From Sphingobacterium prati (GTDB lineage Bacteria > Bacteroidota > Bacteroidia > Sphingobacteriales > Sphingobacteriaceae), in contig NZ_JABJWY010000018.1 of assembly GCF_013167215.1 (NCBI RefSeq), forward strand, positions 1 to 64,000: a DNA stretch of 64,000 nt. The letters run 5' to 3'. The stretch's first letter is position 1; every line of letters begins with the position of its first letter. The notes under the pieces were generated by a model. The model searched no databases, was not told the DNA's origin, and worked only from the letters and a program-made list of their open reading frames with translations. The position numbers were made by a program, and so were the translations under genes. This document shows positions 17,331-25,908 of this stretch, piece by piece.

Positions 17331-18077
17331 ATGATTGGTATAGTAGGTGGACTTGGTCCTTATGCAGGCTTGGATATAGCCAAGAAAATTATTGACGAGA
17401 CAGTGGCAAGCTCCGATCAGGAGCACTTGCCACTGTTGTTGTTTTCCTGCCCTAATTTGATCCCGGATCGTACCGCATATTTATTGGATAAATCGAAGGA
17501 GAATCCGGGAAAGGCAATAGCGGTGATTCTAAAACAACTGGAACAAGCAGGGGCAACTATTGCGGCAATTCCGTCCAATACAGCGCATGCAGAACCGATT
17601 TTTTCAGTTATTCAGGATGAAATGGCCCGTTTGGGAAGTGAACTGAAGTTGCTTCATATTGTTCATGAGACGGTACGTTTTGTTCATGAAAATTATCCCG
17701 AAAGCACAGTTGGTGTCCTATCGACAGCAGGTGAGCAGGCTTATAGCCAATATCGGGAAGTTTTTATGAAACAGGGATTTCCTATCGTTGAGCCGGAAGG
17801 TACACAGAAAGAAAAAGTAAACAATGCCATTTACGATAAAGATTATGGCATTAAGGCGCAACCTGCGCCGATTGCCAATAAAGCGAGGGAGGATTTGTTA
17901 ATGGCGATGGATGATCTGAAAAAACAAGGTGCCCAGATCATTATTTTGGGCTGTGCCGAATTGCCATTGGCCATTCCCGAGAGAGACCATAATGGAATGA
18001 TTGTGGTCGATCCCAATCGAATCCTTGCACGGGCACTTATTCATGCAGTGGCTCCTGATAAACTCAGAGCACTTTAG
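17331..18077 (+). CDS. Aspartate/glutamate racemase-family protein with Ser at the first catalytic Cys
   Basis: A 248-aa cytoplasmic protein of the Asp/Glu/hydantoin racemase superfamily. The N-terminus IGIVGGLGPYAGLD and the C-terminal motif ILGCAELPLAI (Cys208) match aspartate racemases. The other catalytic position, normally Cys in PCNTAH, is Ser82 here (PSNTAH, codon TCC). One- or two-base racemization normally needs both thiols, although E. coli YgeA-type L-Asp/Glu racemases work with Thr at one position (from memory of that family). The protein may therefore be a one-sided racemase, may act on a different amino acid, or may have lost racemase activity. It lies 59 bases after the SusCD operon and just before the broken pirin gene. 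Confidence 0.85.
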   Translation: MIGIVGGLGPYAGLDIAKKIIDETVASSDQEHLPLLLFSCPNLIPDRTAYLLDKSKENPGKAIAVILKQLEQAGATIAAIPSNTAHAEPIFSVIQDEMARLGSELKLLHIVHETVRFVHENYPESTVGVLSTAGEQAYSQYREVFMKQGFPIVEPEGTQKEKVNNAIYDKDYGIKAQPAPIANKAREDLLMAMDDLKKQGAQIIILGCAELPLAIPERDHNGMIVVDPNRILARALIHAVAPDKLRAL

Positions 18078-18176
18078 TGGTGTTTTTTGTCAAATTGGCA
18101 GTTTTTTTTTCAAAAAGCTTGTTGGTACAAGTTTTGTCCTCTGATTAATAGTTATTTATGTAACAGGGGGGAACAG

Positions 18177-18890
18177 ATGCAAAAGATCATACACCGAGAA
18201 ATCGATCGGGGCCATATTGACTTTGGTTGGTTGAAAAGCGCACACTCATTTAGCTTTGGGCAGTATTTTGATCCTGAAAAAGTAAACTTTGGCGCCTTGC
18301 GCGTGTTAAACGATGATCAGGTAGAAGGCGGTCAGGGATTTGGTCGACATGGGCATGACAATATGGAGATCGTGAGCATACCCCTGGAAGGAATACTTTC
18401 CCATCAAGACAGTATGGGCAATGTCCGCAATATTGAAACAGGAGAAGTACAAATTATGTCGGCGGGTAAGGGGGTGGAACACGCGGAATTTAATGGCGAT
18501 CAAAAGGCCGTGGTTAAGTTTCTACAAATCTGGATAATACCCAATGAGATGAATATAACACCGGGTTATGATCAAAAATCTTATCTTCATTTAGACCGCC
18601 ATAATAGATTTGCAACTATTGTATCTCCTGATGTTTCGGATCCTAACACTGTTCATATTCATTAGGATGCGTATTTCAATCTTGCAGATCTGGATGAAGG
18701 GTGTACAATATCGTATACTGTTCATTCAGAACGAAACGGGATTTATCTTTTTATACTCGATGGAAAGGTACAAGTGGCAAACGAAACATTAACCCGGAGA
18801 GATGGTATCGGTATCTACGATTCGGATAATATTGAGATTGCCGCGGATTACAAATCAAAATTGTTACTGATTGAAGTGCCCATGTTTTAG
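18177..18890 (+). pseudogene. Pirin-family protein interrupted by one in-frame amber codon
   Basis: From the ATG at 18177 (preceded by AGGGGGGAAC, a usable ribosome-binding site) the frame encodes a YhaK/pirin-type cupin protein: DFGWLKSAHSFSFGQYFDP, FGALRVLNDD, the metal-binding GRHGHDNMEIV, and GKGVEHAEFN. At 18663-18665 a TAG stops it after VHIH. Continuing in the same frame, the next residues are DAYFNLADLDEG and a complete second cupin (ISYTVHSERNGIYLFILDG, YKSKLLLIEVPMF) up to a natural TAG at 18888-18890. The expected sequence is IHQDA, so a single C-to-T change turned a Gln codon into TAG. There is no frameshift, and the remainder shows no further damage, so the mutation is recent, is a base-calling error, or is suppressed. 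The full product would be 237 aa plus Gln at the stop. Upstream ATGs (18087) extend the frame but lack family similarity. Confidence 0.9.
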
Positions 18891-18933
18891 TGTTGACAGT
18901 CACAGCGAACAATGAAATTCGTTTACAAATTCG

Positions 18934-19155
18934 CTATTCTTCAGGGGCAGCATCCTGTGGCGGAGCGATCTTTTGCAACAATTGATTCACCTCGTCTTCG
19001 GTCGTGGTCAATTTCGCGCGACATACCTCAATCAAGTCAGATGCACGTTTGATTTTCGCAGCAAGTTCATCAATATTTGTTGTCCCATTTTCAATTTCTT
19101 TTACAATCGTCTGTAGTTCATTGAAGGCATCCGTATAGGTATATTTTTGCTCCAT
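18934..19155 (-). CDS. xseB: Exodeoxyribonuclease VII small subunit
   Basis: The 73-aa small subunit of exonuclease VII, which degrades single-stranded DNA in either direction to oligonucleotides. The family pattern is clear: YTDAFNELQTIVKEIENG, then the coiled-coil segment DELAAKIKRASDLIEVCRAKL. It forms a complex with several copies per XseA. The gene follows xseA by 43 bases on the same strand, the usual arrangement. Confidence 0.95.
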   Translation of the reverse strand: MEQKYTYTDAFNELQTIVKEIENGTTNIDELAAKIKRASDLIEVCRAKLTTTEDEVNQLLQKIAPPQDAAPEE

Positions 19156-19198
19156 TTTATTTTTATCTCTTTAAAGTTTTTTTATTCATATTGCTCCG

Positions 19199-20482
19199 TT
19201 AGCTATTTTCAGGTCCGTCGCTAGGCGATTTCTTATCAATCACGGTACTTGTAATTTCGCCATCTTCCACGATCGTTTGGATCAGGTCTCCTGGGGATAG
19301 CTGATCAAGAGATTGAAGTAACTTGCCATTGACTTTTGTGATGGAAAATCCCTGTTTAAACAGTCGCCGTGGATCAGAAAGCTGGATAATCCGCTCGTTG
19401 TGCGCTAATGCAGTTTTGTGTTCATAAAAACGTAGTTTGACTAATGCTTTCAGCTCGTGCTGGATATGCTGAATATTGCTGCGCACAGTCTGAAGTTCTC
19501 TTTTTCCGACCCATTGGATATGCGTTGCCATTTGAGTCAGGAAATTCCGTTCCTCCCTAAACCGCGTAAAGGCCAACTGTTGGATTCCTTCAGCGGCTTT
19601 TTCAATCGGTACTGAAAAATTGTGGAATTTTTGAATGAGAAAATCAGCCAGCTCACTCGGTGTGATTGCATTTTTGTAGGCCACCATCTCACTCACGGTA
19701 TAGTTGGTAGAATGGCCAATTCCGGTCAAAACCGGAATGGGGAAGATTGCAATCGCTCTTGCGAGCAGATAATTGTTATAGCTCGATAGGCCAACTTCAC
19801 CACCACCGCCACGAATAATGGCGACCACGTCAAATTCCGATACTTTGTCAGCGATGACCGCCAGTTGATTGATAATCGATGGAATAGATTTATCCCCCTG
19901 TAAAAGCGCTGGAAATAACGTGTATTCCAACCGGTAACCCCATGGATTTTGATTGATAATCTTGTAAAAATCAGAAAGGCCTTTGCTCGTCTCTACCGAA
20001 ATAATCGCCATTCTTTTCGGAAGCATGGGAAACGGAACTGATTTATTGGCCTCGTAAATGCCCTCCTCTTTGAGTTTTCTAATGCTGTCCAGTTTTTCTT
20101 TCTCTAACTCCCCCAAAGTAAAAGTTGGATCGATATCAACAATCCTTAAGCTTAAGCCATACATCGGATCATAGGAAATACTCGCCTGGAATAACATTGT
20201 AATGCCTTCCCTTAAGGGCTCCTGTGCAATCATCATAAAATTGCTATTGATCCGGGTAAAATCTGCTTTCCATAGCGTTGATCTAATCTCCGCCACGATT
20301 TTACCATCTTGTTTCTCAACGAGCTCGGGATAACAATGCCCCGAATGTGTATAGTGGTTGAGCTTATTCATCTCCGCCTTGATCCAATATAAGCTCTTGT
20401 AACGCTCAGCAAGTGTCTTTTGGATACTTTTGCTCACCTCCAATAGGGAAAATATTGTTTTATTTTGAATCAATTCCGGCAT
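19199..20482 (-). CDS. xseA: Exodeoxyribonuclease VII large subunit
   Basis: The 427-aa catalytic subunit of exonuclease VII. The N-terminal OB fold (SIQKTLAERYKSLYWIKAEM, about residues 14-110) binds single-stranded DNA. The core contains the conserved RGGGGEVGLSSYNNYLLARA and PVLTGIGHSTNYTVSEMVAY blocks (about 225-275), followed by long helices and a C-terminal RLFKQGFSITKVNGK segment. Length is close to the family norm of 400-460 aa. It is followed by xseB and is divergent from the beta-lactamase-fold gene at 20656, with 173 bases between them. Confidence 0.96.
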   Translation of the reverse strand: MPELIQNKTIFSLLEVSKSIQKTLAERYKSLYWIKAEMNKLNHYTHSGHCYPELVEKQDGKIVAEIRSTLWKADFTRINSNFMMIAQEPLREGITMLFQASISYDPMYGLSLRIVDIDPTFTLGELEKEKLDSIRKLKEEGIYEANKSVPFPMLPKRMAIISVETSKGLSDFYKIINQNPWGYRLEYTLFPALLQGDKSIPSIINQLAVIADKVSEFDVVAIIRGGGGEVGLSSYNNYLLARAIAIFPIPVLTGIGHSTNYTVSEMVAYKNAITPSELADFLIQKFHNFSVPIEKAAEGIQQLAFTRFREERNFLTQMATHIQWVGKRELQTVRSNIQHIQHELKALVKLRFYEHKTALAHNERIIQLSDPRRLFKQGFSITKVNGKLLQSLDQLSPGDLIQTIVEDGEITSTVIDKKSPSDGPENS

Positions 20483-20655
20483 TAATCAAACTTACAGAAA
20501 AAAAAAGATTTATACCTGACCATCCGGAAAATCCCCAATGAGATGCTGTAAAAAAAACAAGCGTAACAAAATTTATTTTTTTATCGGAATGGACTTCGCT
20601 TTTTTATTTTATTCGTATTTTTATTTGATAGAACCTAAAAAACGAGAAAAGCAGA

Positions 20656-22380
20656 ATGAAAAAAGGATTTTTTGGGGTGTTATTTGCAGGTTTGTTCTGT
20701 ATTGGCCCCTTGTTCGCTCAGTATAAATCGACGATAAAGAATGAAACCATACTCTATAATAATATAGATCAGCTATTGCCACTTACTGGGTTGGATCAAC
20801 GGCGCATCGCTGTCGTTGTACCAAATGCCGAAAAATATACTGCATTTATAAGTCAGCTGGCGCGTTATACAAATACAACGGTATTTGATTTCAGCAAATT
20901 CGACGAAGATATCAAGTACTATAACACGATTATCGTCGCAGGCAAGGAGGACGATTTAGATGCAGATTGTTTGGCGCAGCTCAAGCAGGCAGTCCTGAAT
21001 AATAAGAAAGTTGTGCTTTGCCATTTCTTTGAACATGAGGGCAGCAAAAAGGCCGTTTCCGAGCATCCGAAGTCCGATTTGATTGAGCTGCTGGCACCTT
21101 TTACCGCTGTCGGTCAACGCAATGCTGCGATGTCTATTTTCGGCGGAGTGGCTATAACTGATGGCAACGTTAAAACAGCTCAAACGCGACTGCAATACAG
21201 TTCTGGTGAAAACTCTGGCCTAAACCTGGGTAAATTGACCAAAAAAATTGATGCCATCGCACTAGAAGCCATTGAGAAACAGGCAACTCCAGGACTGGTC
21301 GTGATGGTCATCAAAGATGGCCAGGTGCTTCTGGAAAAATCTTACGGTTATCATACCTATACGAAAGCTGTTCCAACAAAAACAAGTGATATTTTTGATC
21401 TGGCCTCAATCAGTAAAATCGCGGGCACTACGCCTGTAATTATGCGTCTTACCGAACGTAATATCATTAACCTGGATAGTACCATGGGGCACTACCTTTG
21501 GCAAGCGAAGTATACAAATAAGAAAGATATCAAATTGCGCGCTGTGATGCTGCATGAGGCTGGGTTTACCCCATTTATCCCATTTTATAAATATTTGAAA
21601 GCAGGAGATGTTATTGCCAACCCAGACCAACAGCATCAGGTTAAGATGGCCGACAATAGTTACATCCTCAATCATTATTACAGGGATGTGATGTGGCCTG
21701 AAATGCTAAAGTCACCGGTAAAACCAACAGGCAACTATGTGTATAGCGATATAAGCATGTACGTGATGAAGGAAGTCGCCGAACATCAGACGGCAGAACC
21801 ATTGCAAGATTATGTTCAGGAAAATTTTTATAAACCATTAGGGATGACCCACGCCGGATATCTCCCAAGGGAGCGATTTGCAAAGGAACAGATTGTGCCT
21901 ACTGAGCAGGATACATCATTTCGTAAGATCTTATTGGAAGGGTATGTGCACGACCAAGGGGCAGCTATGGCTGGGGGAATCGCTGGGCATGCAGGATTAT
22001 TTGCTACCGCCAACGATCTGGCGATATATGGGCAGCTTTTGCTAAACCGGGGAGAATATGGCGGAGAACGGTATTTTAAGGCAGAAACGATCGATCAGTT
22101 TACCAGTAAACAGTCCGCATCAAGTCGGAGAGGGCTGGGATTTGACCGCTGGGATCCAAATCCGAAAAATGAATACCCATCCAAACTGGCAAATAGTACG
22201 GTCTTCGGACATACAGGATACACGGGAACCTGTATCTGGGTAGATCCACAAAATCAGCTGGTTTATATCTTCCTATCTAATAGGGTACATCCACAGGTCA
22301 GTACCAAATTGTATGATCTCAATATCCGAAGCCGTATTCAGGATACGATTTATGAAATAATTAATGAAGCGAAAAAATGA
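20656..22380 (+). CDS. Beta-lactamase-fold serine hydrolase with an orphan GH3 C-terminal domain
   Basis: A 574-aa exported protein (signal peptide to about FAQ22). Residues about 190-570 form a class C beta-lactamase / serine hydrolase domain with the nucleophile motif SISK (Ser251, Lys254), the Tyr motif in GNYVYSDIS, and HTGYTG near the C-terminus. Residues about 28-185 do not belong to that domain: LYNNIDQLLPLTGLDQRRIA, and AAMSIFGGVAITDG resemble the C-terminal domain of family 3 glycosidases (NagZ-like). Many Bacteroidota carry GH3-GH3C-beta-lactamase fusions of about 1000 aa for cell-wall recycling. Here the GH3 catalytic barrel is missing although a proper signal peptide is present. 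The stop overlaps the start of the dipeptidase gene (ATGA), so the two are an operon, and a role in muropeptide or D-amino-acid peptide turnover is likely. Confidence 0.85.
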   Translation: MKKGFFGVLFAGLFCIGPLFAQYKSTIKNETILYNNIDQLLPLTGLDQRRIAVVVPNAEKYTAFISQLARYTNTTVFDFSKFDEDIKYYNTIIVAGKEDDLDADCLAQLKQAVLNNKKVVLCHFFEHEGSKKAVSEHPKSDLIELLAPFTAVGQRNAAMSIFGGVAITDGNVKTAQTRLQYSSGENSGLNLGKLTKKIDAIALEAIEKQATPGLVVMVIKDGQVLLEKSYGYHTYTKAVPTKTSDIFDLASISKIAGTTPVIMRLTERNIINLDSTMGHYLWQAKYTNKKDIKLRAVMLHEAGFTPFIPFYKYLKAGDVIANPDQQHQVKMADNSYILNHYYRDVMWPEMLKSPVKPTGNYVYSDISMYVMKEVAEHQTAEPLQDYVQENFYKPLGMTHAGYLPRERFAKEQIVPTEQDTSFRKILLEGYVHDQGAAMAGGIAGHAGLFATANDLAIYGQLLLNRGEYGGERYFKAETIDQFTSKQSASSRRGLGFDRWDPNPKNEYPSKLANSTVFGHTGYTGTCIWVDPQNQLVYIFLSNRVHPQVSTKLYDLNIRSRIQDTIYEIINEAKK

Positions 22381-23537
22381 TAAAAAATCTATTGCTCATG
22401 GGACTTTCCATGTTATCCTTGAATCGCCTCGCCTATAGTCAGGATTATAAGCAAGTTCATGCAGATATGATTGTTGTTGATGGGCATAATGATGTGATCT
22501 ATGCGTCTATTTTTCAGGGAAAAGATATTGGTCAGCGTTTGAATTCCGGTGCCACGGATATACCGCGGCTAAAGGAAGGTGGAGTAGATGTACAAGTATT
22601 TGCTGTTTGGTCGGATGACGCAAAATGGAAGGCTGGTGCATTTGCACATGCTAATGCCCAAATAGATGCGCTGGAAAAGATGATCACGACCAATGCTGCG
22701 GAAATCGCCTTAGCAAAATCAACGGCAGATATTGAAGCAATTCTAAAAATAGGAAAAATTGCTGCGGTAATCGGTGTGGAGGGTGGTAATATGATTGAAG
22801 GAAGCATTGACAATCTGGTTCAGCTTCACGGGCGTGGAGCGAAATATTTAACCTTGACATGGAATTATAATGTGCCCTGGGCAAGTTGCGCGGCGATGGA
22901 GTCCAAAAAGATGGATTCAAAAGCAAAGGGATTAACGGATCACGGTAAAGCAATCATTAGAAAGATGAACCAACTTGGTATGCTAGTCGATCTATCCCAC
23001 GGTGGCGAACAGACATTTTACGATGTACTCGCAGTTTCGAATAAACCGATATTGGTATCACATAGCAATGCCCATCGTTTATGCCCGCATTTTCGTAACC
23101 TGAAAGACGAACAATTGGAAGCGTTGAAGAAGAATGGCGGTGTGATCGGTGTTAACTTTTACTCTGGTTTTTTGGACCCGGATTATGAGAAGAGGTTAAA
23201 GAAGATCTACAAAAAACAATTTGGGAAGAATGCAGATACAACGCAGAGCACCTGGAGCATGTATGAACAGTTATCCAAGGAAGCAAAGTACGAAGCTGAC
23301 GCGCCACTATCCAAACTCTTGGATCATATTGATTATCTTGTTGGGAAAGTAGGGATTGATCATATTGCGGTTGGATCAGATTTTGATGGCATCGAATCCG
23401 CCCCTCAAGGGCTAAATGATGTTTCAAAATTTCCTTTGTTGACAAAGGCGCTTTTAAAAAGAGGGTATAACAAAGCCGATATCGCGAAGATTATGGGACT
23501 GAATTTTCTACGGATTTTAAAAGAAAATGAGGAATAG
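22377..23537 (+). CDS. Membrane (renal) dipeptidase, peptidase family M19
   Basis: A 386-aa exported zinc dipeptidase that cleaves dipeptides, often with a D-residue at the C-terminal side. A signal peptide ends near AYSQ22. Metal-binding blocks are in order: VVDGHNDV (about 34-41), the bridging Glu in VIGVEGGNMIEG, LVDLSHGGEQTF, ILVSHSNAHRLCPHFRNL, and HIAVGSDFDGI. The set is complete, so it should be active. It is translationally coupled to the upstream serine hydrolase through a 4-base ATGA overlap, which supports a joint role in periplasmic peptide or cell-wall fragment breakdown. radA starts 31 bases after its stop and may be transcribed with it. Confidence 0.94.
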   Translation: MIKNLLLMGLSMLSLNRLAYSQDYKQVHADMIVVDGHNDVIYASIFQGKDIGQRLNSGATDIPRLKEGGVDVQVFAVWSDDAKWKAGAFAHANAQIDALEKMITTNAAEIALAKSTADIEAILKIGKIAAVIGVEGGNMIEGSIDNLVQLHGRGAKYLTLTWNYNVPWASCAAMESKKMDSKAKGLTDHGKAIIRKMNQLGMLVDLSHGGEQTFYDVLAVSNKPILVSHSNAHRLCPHFRNLKDEQLEALKKNGGVIGVNFYSGFLDPDYEKRLKKIYKKQFGKNADTTQSTWSMYEQLSKEAKYEADAPLSKLLDHIDYLVGKVGIDHIAVGSDFDGIESAPQGLNDVSKFPLLTKALLKRGYNKADIAKIMGLNFLRILKENEE

Positions 23538-23568
23538 GGTAATGGATAGAAATTTGTAATTTCGTAGA

Positions 23569-24954
23569 ATGGCAAAAACAAAATCAGCATATTTCTGTCA
23601 AAACTGTGGCTATGAGTCGCCGAAATGGATGGGGCAGTGTCCTTCCTGCAAGCAATGGAATAGTTTCGTGGAGGAAGTGGTCGAAAAGTCAAGCTCAAAA
23701 GTTCCTGAATGGCGAAGCACGACAACAAGCGGTAATGCAAAAAGGGCAAATAAGGCGGCAATCATACATGAGATTGTGTATCAGGATGAATCGCGTATTC
23801 TTACCCCTGATCAGGAGTTCAACCGTGTATTGGGAGGCGGGATTGTTCCGGGCTCCCTGGTATTGATCGGTGGTGAGCCCGGAATTGGAAAATCCACCTT
23901 GATGCTGCAGCTGGCTTTGTCCATTCCACAGGTCAAAACACTCTATATTTCCGGAGAGGAGAGTGAGCAGCAGATCAAGATGCGGGCTGAGCGATTATCG
24001 CAATCCTCTAAAGCCAATTGCTATATTCTGACGGAAACATCTACACAAAATATTTTCAAGCAGATTGAGACCGTACAGCCCAATGTTATTGTCATTGATT
24101 CCATCCAAACGCTGCATTCGTCACAGATTGAATCGGCACCGGGATCAGTTTCCCAGGTACGGGAATGTACAGCTGAACTATTGCGCTTTGCCAAAGAAAC
24201 GAGTACTCCGGTATTTATTGTGGGCCATATTACCAAAGATGGTTCCATCGCTGGACCGAAAGTACTGGAACATATGGTCGATACCGTACTCCAATTTGAA
24301 GGCGACCGTCATCATGTCTACCGTATTCTGCGCGCTGTCAAAAATAGGTTTGGCTCAGCTTCAGAATTGGGGATCTATGAAATGCAGGGTTCTGGATTGC
24401 GGGAGGTATCAAATCCATCCGAAATAATGATTTCGCAGCGGGACGAGCCCGTGAGTGGTGTGTCCATAGCCGCCATGCTCGAAGGGATGCGGCCCATGAT
24501 GATTGAGGTTCAGGCTTTGGTGAGCAATTCTGCATTTGGAACAGCGCAGCGCTCCTCTACAGGTTATGATACAAAACGGTTAAACATGCTGCTGGCCGTA
24601 TTGGAGAAGCGTTTTGGTTTTCGTTTAAGTGCACAGGATGTATTTTTGAACATTGCCGGCGGGCTTCGTGTTGAAGATCCCGCTATTGATCTGGCAGTTG
24701 TCGTTGCGATTATCTCATCTCAGCAAGATATTCCGATCCGGAGCAACCTGACCTTTGCCGGTGAGGTGGGCTTATCGGGAGAAATCAGAGCTGTAAACCG
24801 GATTGAACAACGCATTCAGGAAGCCGAGAAACTGGGTTTTGATGGTATCTTTATTTCTAAGTTCAATACTAAAGGGTTGGACGCCAAGAAATATAATATT
24901 GCGATTAGACCAGTGGCTAAATTGGAGGATATATTTAGTGCTTTATTTGGATAA
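23569..24954 (+). CDS. radA: DNA repair protein RadA (Sms)
   Basis: The 461-aa RadA helicase-like protein acts in branch migration of recombination intermediates. The N-terminal C4 zinc finger (Cys10, Cys13, Cys24, Cys27), the RecA-like core with Walker A GGEPGIGKST (from residue 101), the RadA-specific KNRFG motif (258-262), and the C-terminal Lon-protease-like domain (GGLRVEDPAIDLAVVVAIIS) are all intact. Length is normal (450-460 aa). It follows the dipeptidase gene by 31 bases. A very long inverted repeat acts as the terminator downstream, and immediately after that lies a decayed piece of another radA. Confidence 0.97.
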   Translation: MAKTKSAYFCQNCGYESPKWMGQCPSCKQWNSFVEEVVEKSSSKVPEWRSTTTSGNAKRANKAAIIHEIVYQDESRILTPDQEFNRVLGGGIVPGSLVLIGGEPGIGKSTLMLQLALSIPQVKTLYISGEESEQQIKMRAERLSQSSKANCYILTETSTQNIFKQIETVQPNVIVIDSIQTLHSSQIESAPGSVSQVRECTAELLRFAKETSTPVFIVGHITKDGSIAGPKVLEHMVDTVLQFEGDRHHVYRILRAVKNRFGSASELGIYEMQGSGLREVSNPSEIMISQRDEPVSGVSIAAMLEGMRPMMIEVQALVSNSAFGTAQRSSTGYDTKRLNMLLAVLEKRFGFRLSAQDVFLNIAGGLRVEDPAIDLAVVVAIISSQQDIPIRSNLTFAGEVGLSGEIRAVNRIEQRIQEAEKLGFDGIFISKFNTKGLDAKKYNIAIRPVAKLEDIFSALFG

Positions 24955-24961
24955 TATATTT

Positions 24962-25018
24962 ACAAAAGATAAAAAAAATAGGTGTCCAACATTGGCACCT
25001 ATTTTTTTTATCTTTTGT
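24962..25018. terminator. 57-base inverted repeat, probable bidirectional terminator
   Basis: Arms 24962-24984 and 24996-25018 are perfect 23-bp reverse complements, and the loop contains a further CCAA/TTGG pair. A and T runs flank the GC part on both sides, so the hairpin can end transcripts from radA (plus) and from the thioredoxin gene (minus). Confidence 0.85.
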
Positions 25019-25034
25019 AATGTATTCATTCGCC

Positions 25035-25145
25035 TACGCCATTATGCAATATATGAAGGCGATCGTTTTCATGTGTACCGAATTTTACGCTGTCAGAAAT
25101 CGATTTGACCTCGTGCTGATTTTCGGACGATAATAGGTAAAGCAG
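25035..25145 (+). pseudogene. Relic of a second, divergent radA (KNRFG region)
   Basis: Downstream of the terminator the plus strand reads YEGDRFHVYRILR, matching RadA residues 244-255 (FEGDRHHVYRILR), then goes out of frame by a 2-base deletion, after which the DNA still matches the KNRFG codons. Over 55 aligned bases (25053-25108 against 24298-24353) I count 44 identities. Most differences in the in-frame part are at third codon positions (GAT/GAC, GTG/GTC, CGA/CGT, TTA/CTG), so this is a remnant of a radA allele that diverged while functional, not a fresh tandem duplication. Weaker similarity extends to about 25145. It is not translated. Confidence 0.75.
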
Positions 25146-25155
25146 GTCTTTAAAT

Positions 25156-25836
25156 TTACTTTAATACTTCTTTTAATTTGGCACGTAAGGCATCCCCATG
25201 CAAATTCTTTGCGATGATTTTTCCATTCGGGTCAATCAGTACATTTTGGGGGATAGACTTCACCGCATATAATGTGCCTACATCATTCTGCCAGCGTTTT
25301 AAGTCCGAAACATGTCTCCAATGTAGCTTGTCCGCATGAATAGCCTTAATCCAGGAGTTGCGGTCTTTGTCAAAGGATATGCCCAGGATTTCAAAGTTGT
25401 CTCCTTTGAACTGTTGGTAAGTTTTGACCAGATCCGGGCTTTCTACGCGGCAGTCGGGACACCATGAAGCCCAAAAATCAAGCAGTACATATTTACCTTT
25501 GAAATCTGACAGGTGCACTGGATTGCCTGTTGTGTCGTTTTGAATAAAAGCGGGAGCAATTTTTCCGATCTGAACGGTCTCCAATGTATTGAGATATTGC
25601 TGAAATTCTTTTCCTTCATTGGAGTTTTTGACCCTTTCGCTTAAGGTACTGTAAAGCGCTTGCAGCTCTGTATAAACAGGGTCGTAGCCGCCTACACGCC
25701 GCAAATCAACTAACGTTGAGATGGAATCCGGTGCCGCTTTTACACGGGCAATATATTCCTGTTTGGTCAATTCTTTTTTCTGGGCCGAACCAAAGAACGG
25801 AAGAACCAAAAAAAGTAGTGTAATGTATTTTACCAT
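25156..25836 (-). CDS. TlpA/ResA-like thiol-disulfide oxidoreductase
   Basis: A 226-aa exported thioredoxin-fold protein. The best start is the ATG at 25836 (MVKYITLLFLVLPFFGSAQ), which gives a clean signal peptide. An in-frame upstream ATG (25878) would add 14 residues before it. Residues about 85-226 form an AhpC/TSA-Redoxin domain: APAFIQNDTTGNPVHLSDF, GKYVLLDFWASWCPDCRVES with the active-site CxxC (WCPDC), and a cis-Pro region SIPQNVLIDPNGKII. The N-terminal 80 residues form the helical DUF4369-free spacer seen in many Bacteroidota TlpA proteins. It probably reduces disulfides in periplasmic proteins. It is a single gene, divergent from the aminotransferase gene. Confidence 0.9.
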   Translation of the reverse strand: MVKYITLLFLVLPFFGSAQKKELTKQEYIARVKAAPDSISTLVDLRRVGGYDPVYTELQALYSTLSERVKNSNEGKEFQQYLNTLETVQIGKIAPAFIQNDTTGNPVHLSDFKGKYVLLDFWASWCPDCRVESPDLVKTYQQFKGDNFEILGISFDKDRNSWIKAIHADKLHWRHVSDLKRWQNDVGTLYAVKSIPQNVLIDPNGKIIAKNLHGDALRAKLKEVLK

Positions 25837-25908
25837 GTTGCTATTCTTGTATATATTTACAAATATAAGAAAATCCACTAATTTGGTAGATTAAATAAAT
25901 GTCAAAAA

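Noticed and set aside
24803..25108. A 101-codon frame overlapping the end of radA
   Set aside because: It runs in another frame of radA, then through the terminator into the radA relic; only the last 15 codons are meaningful.
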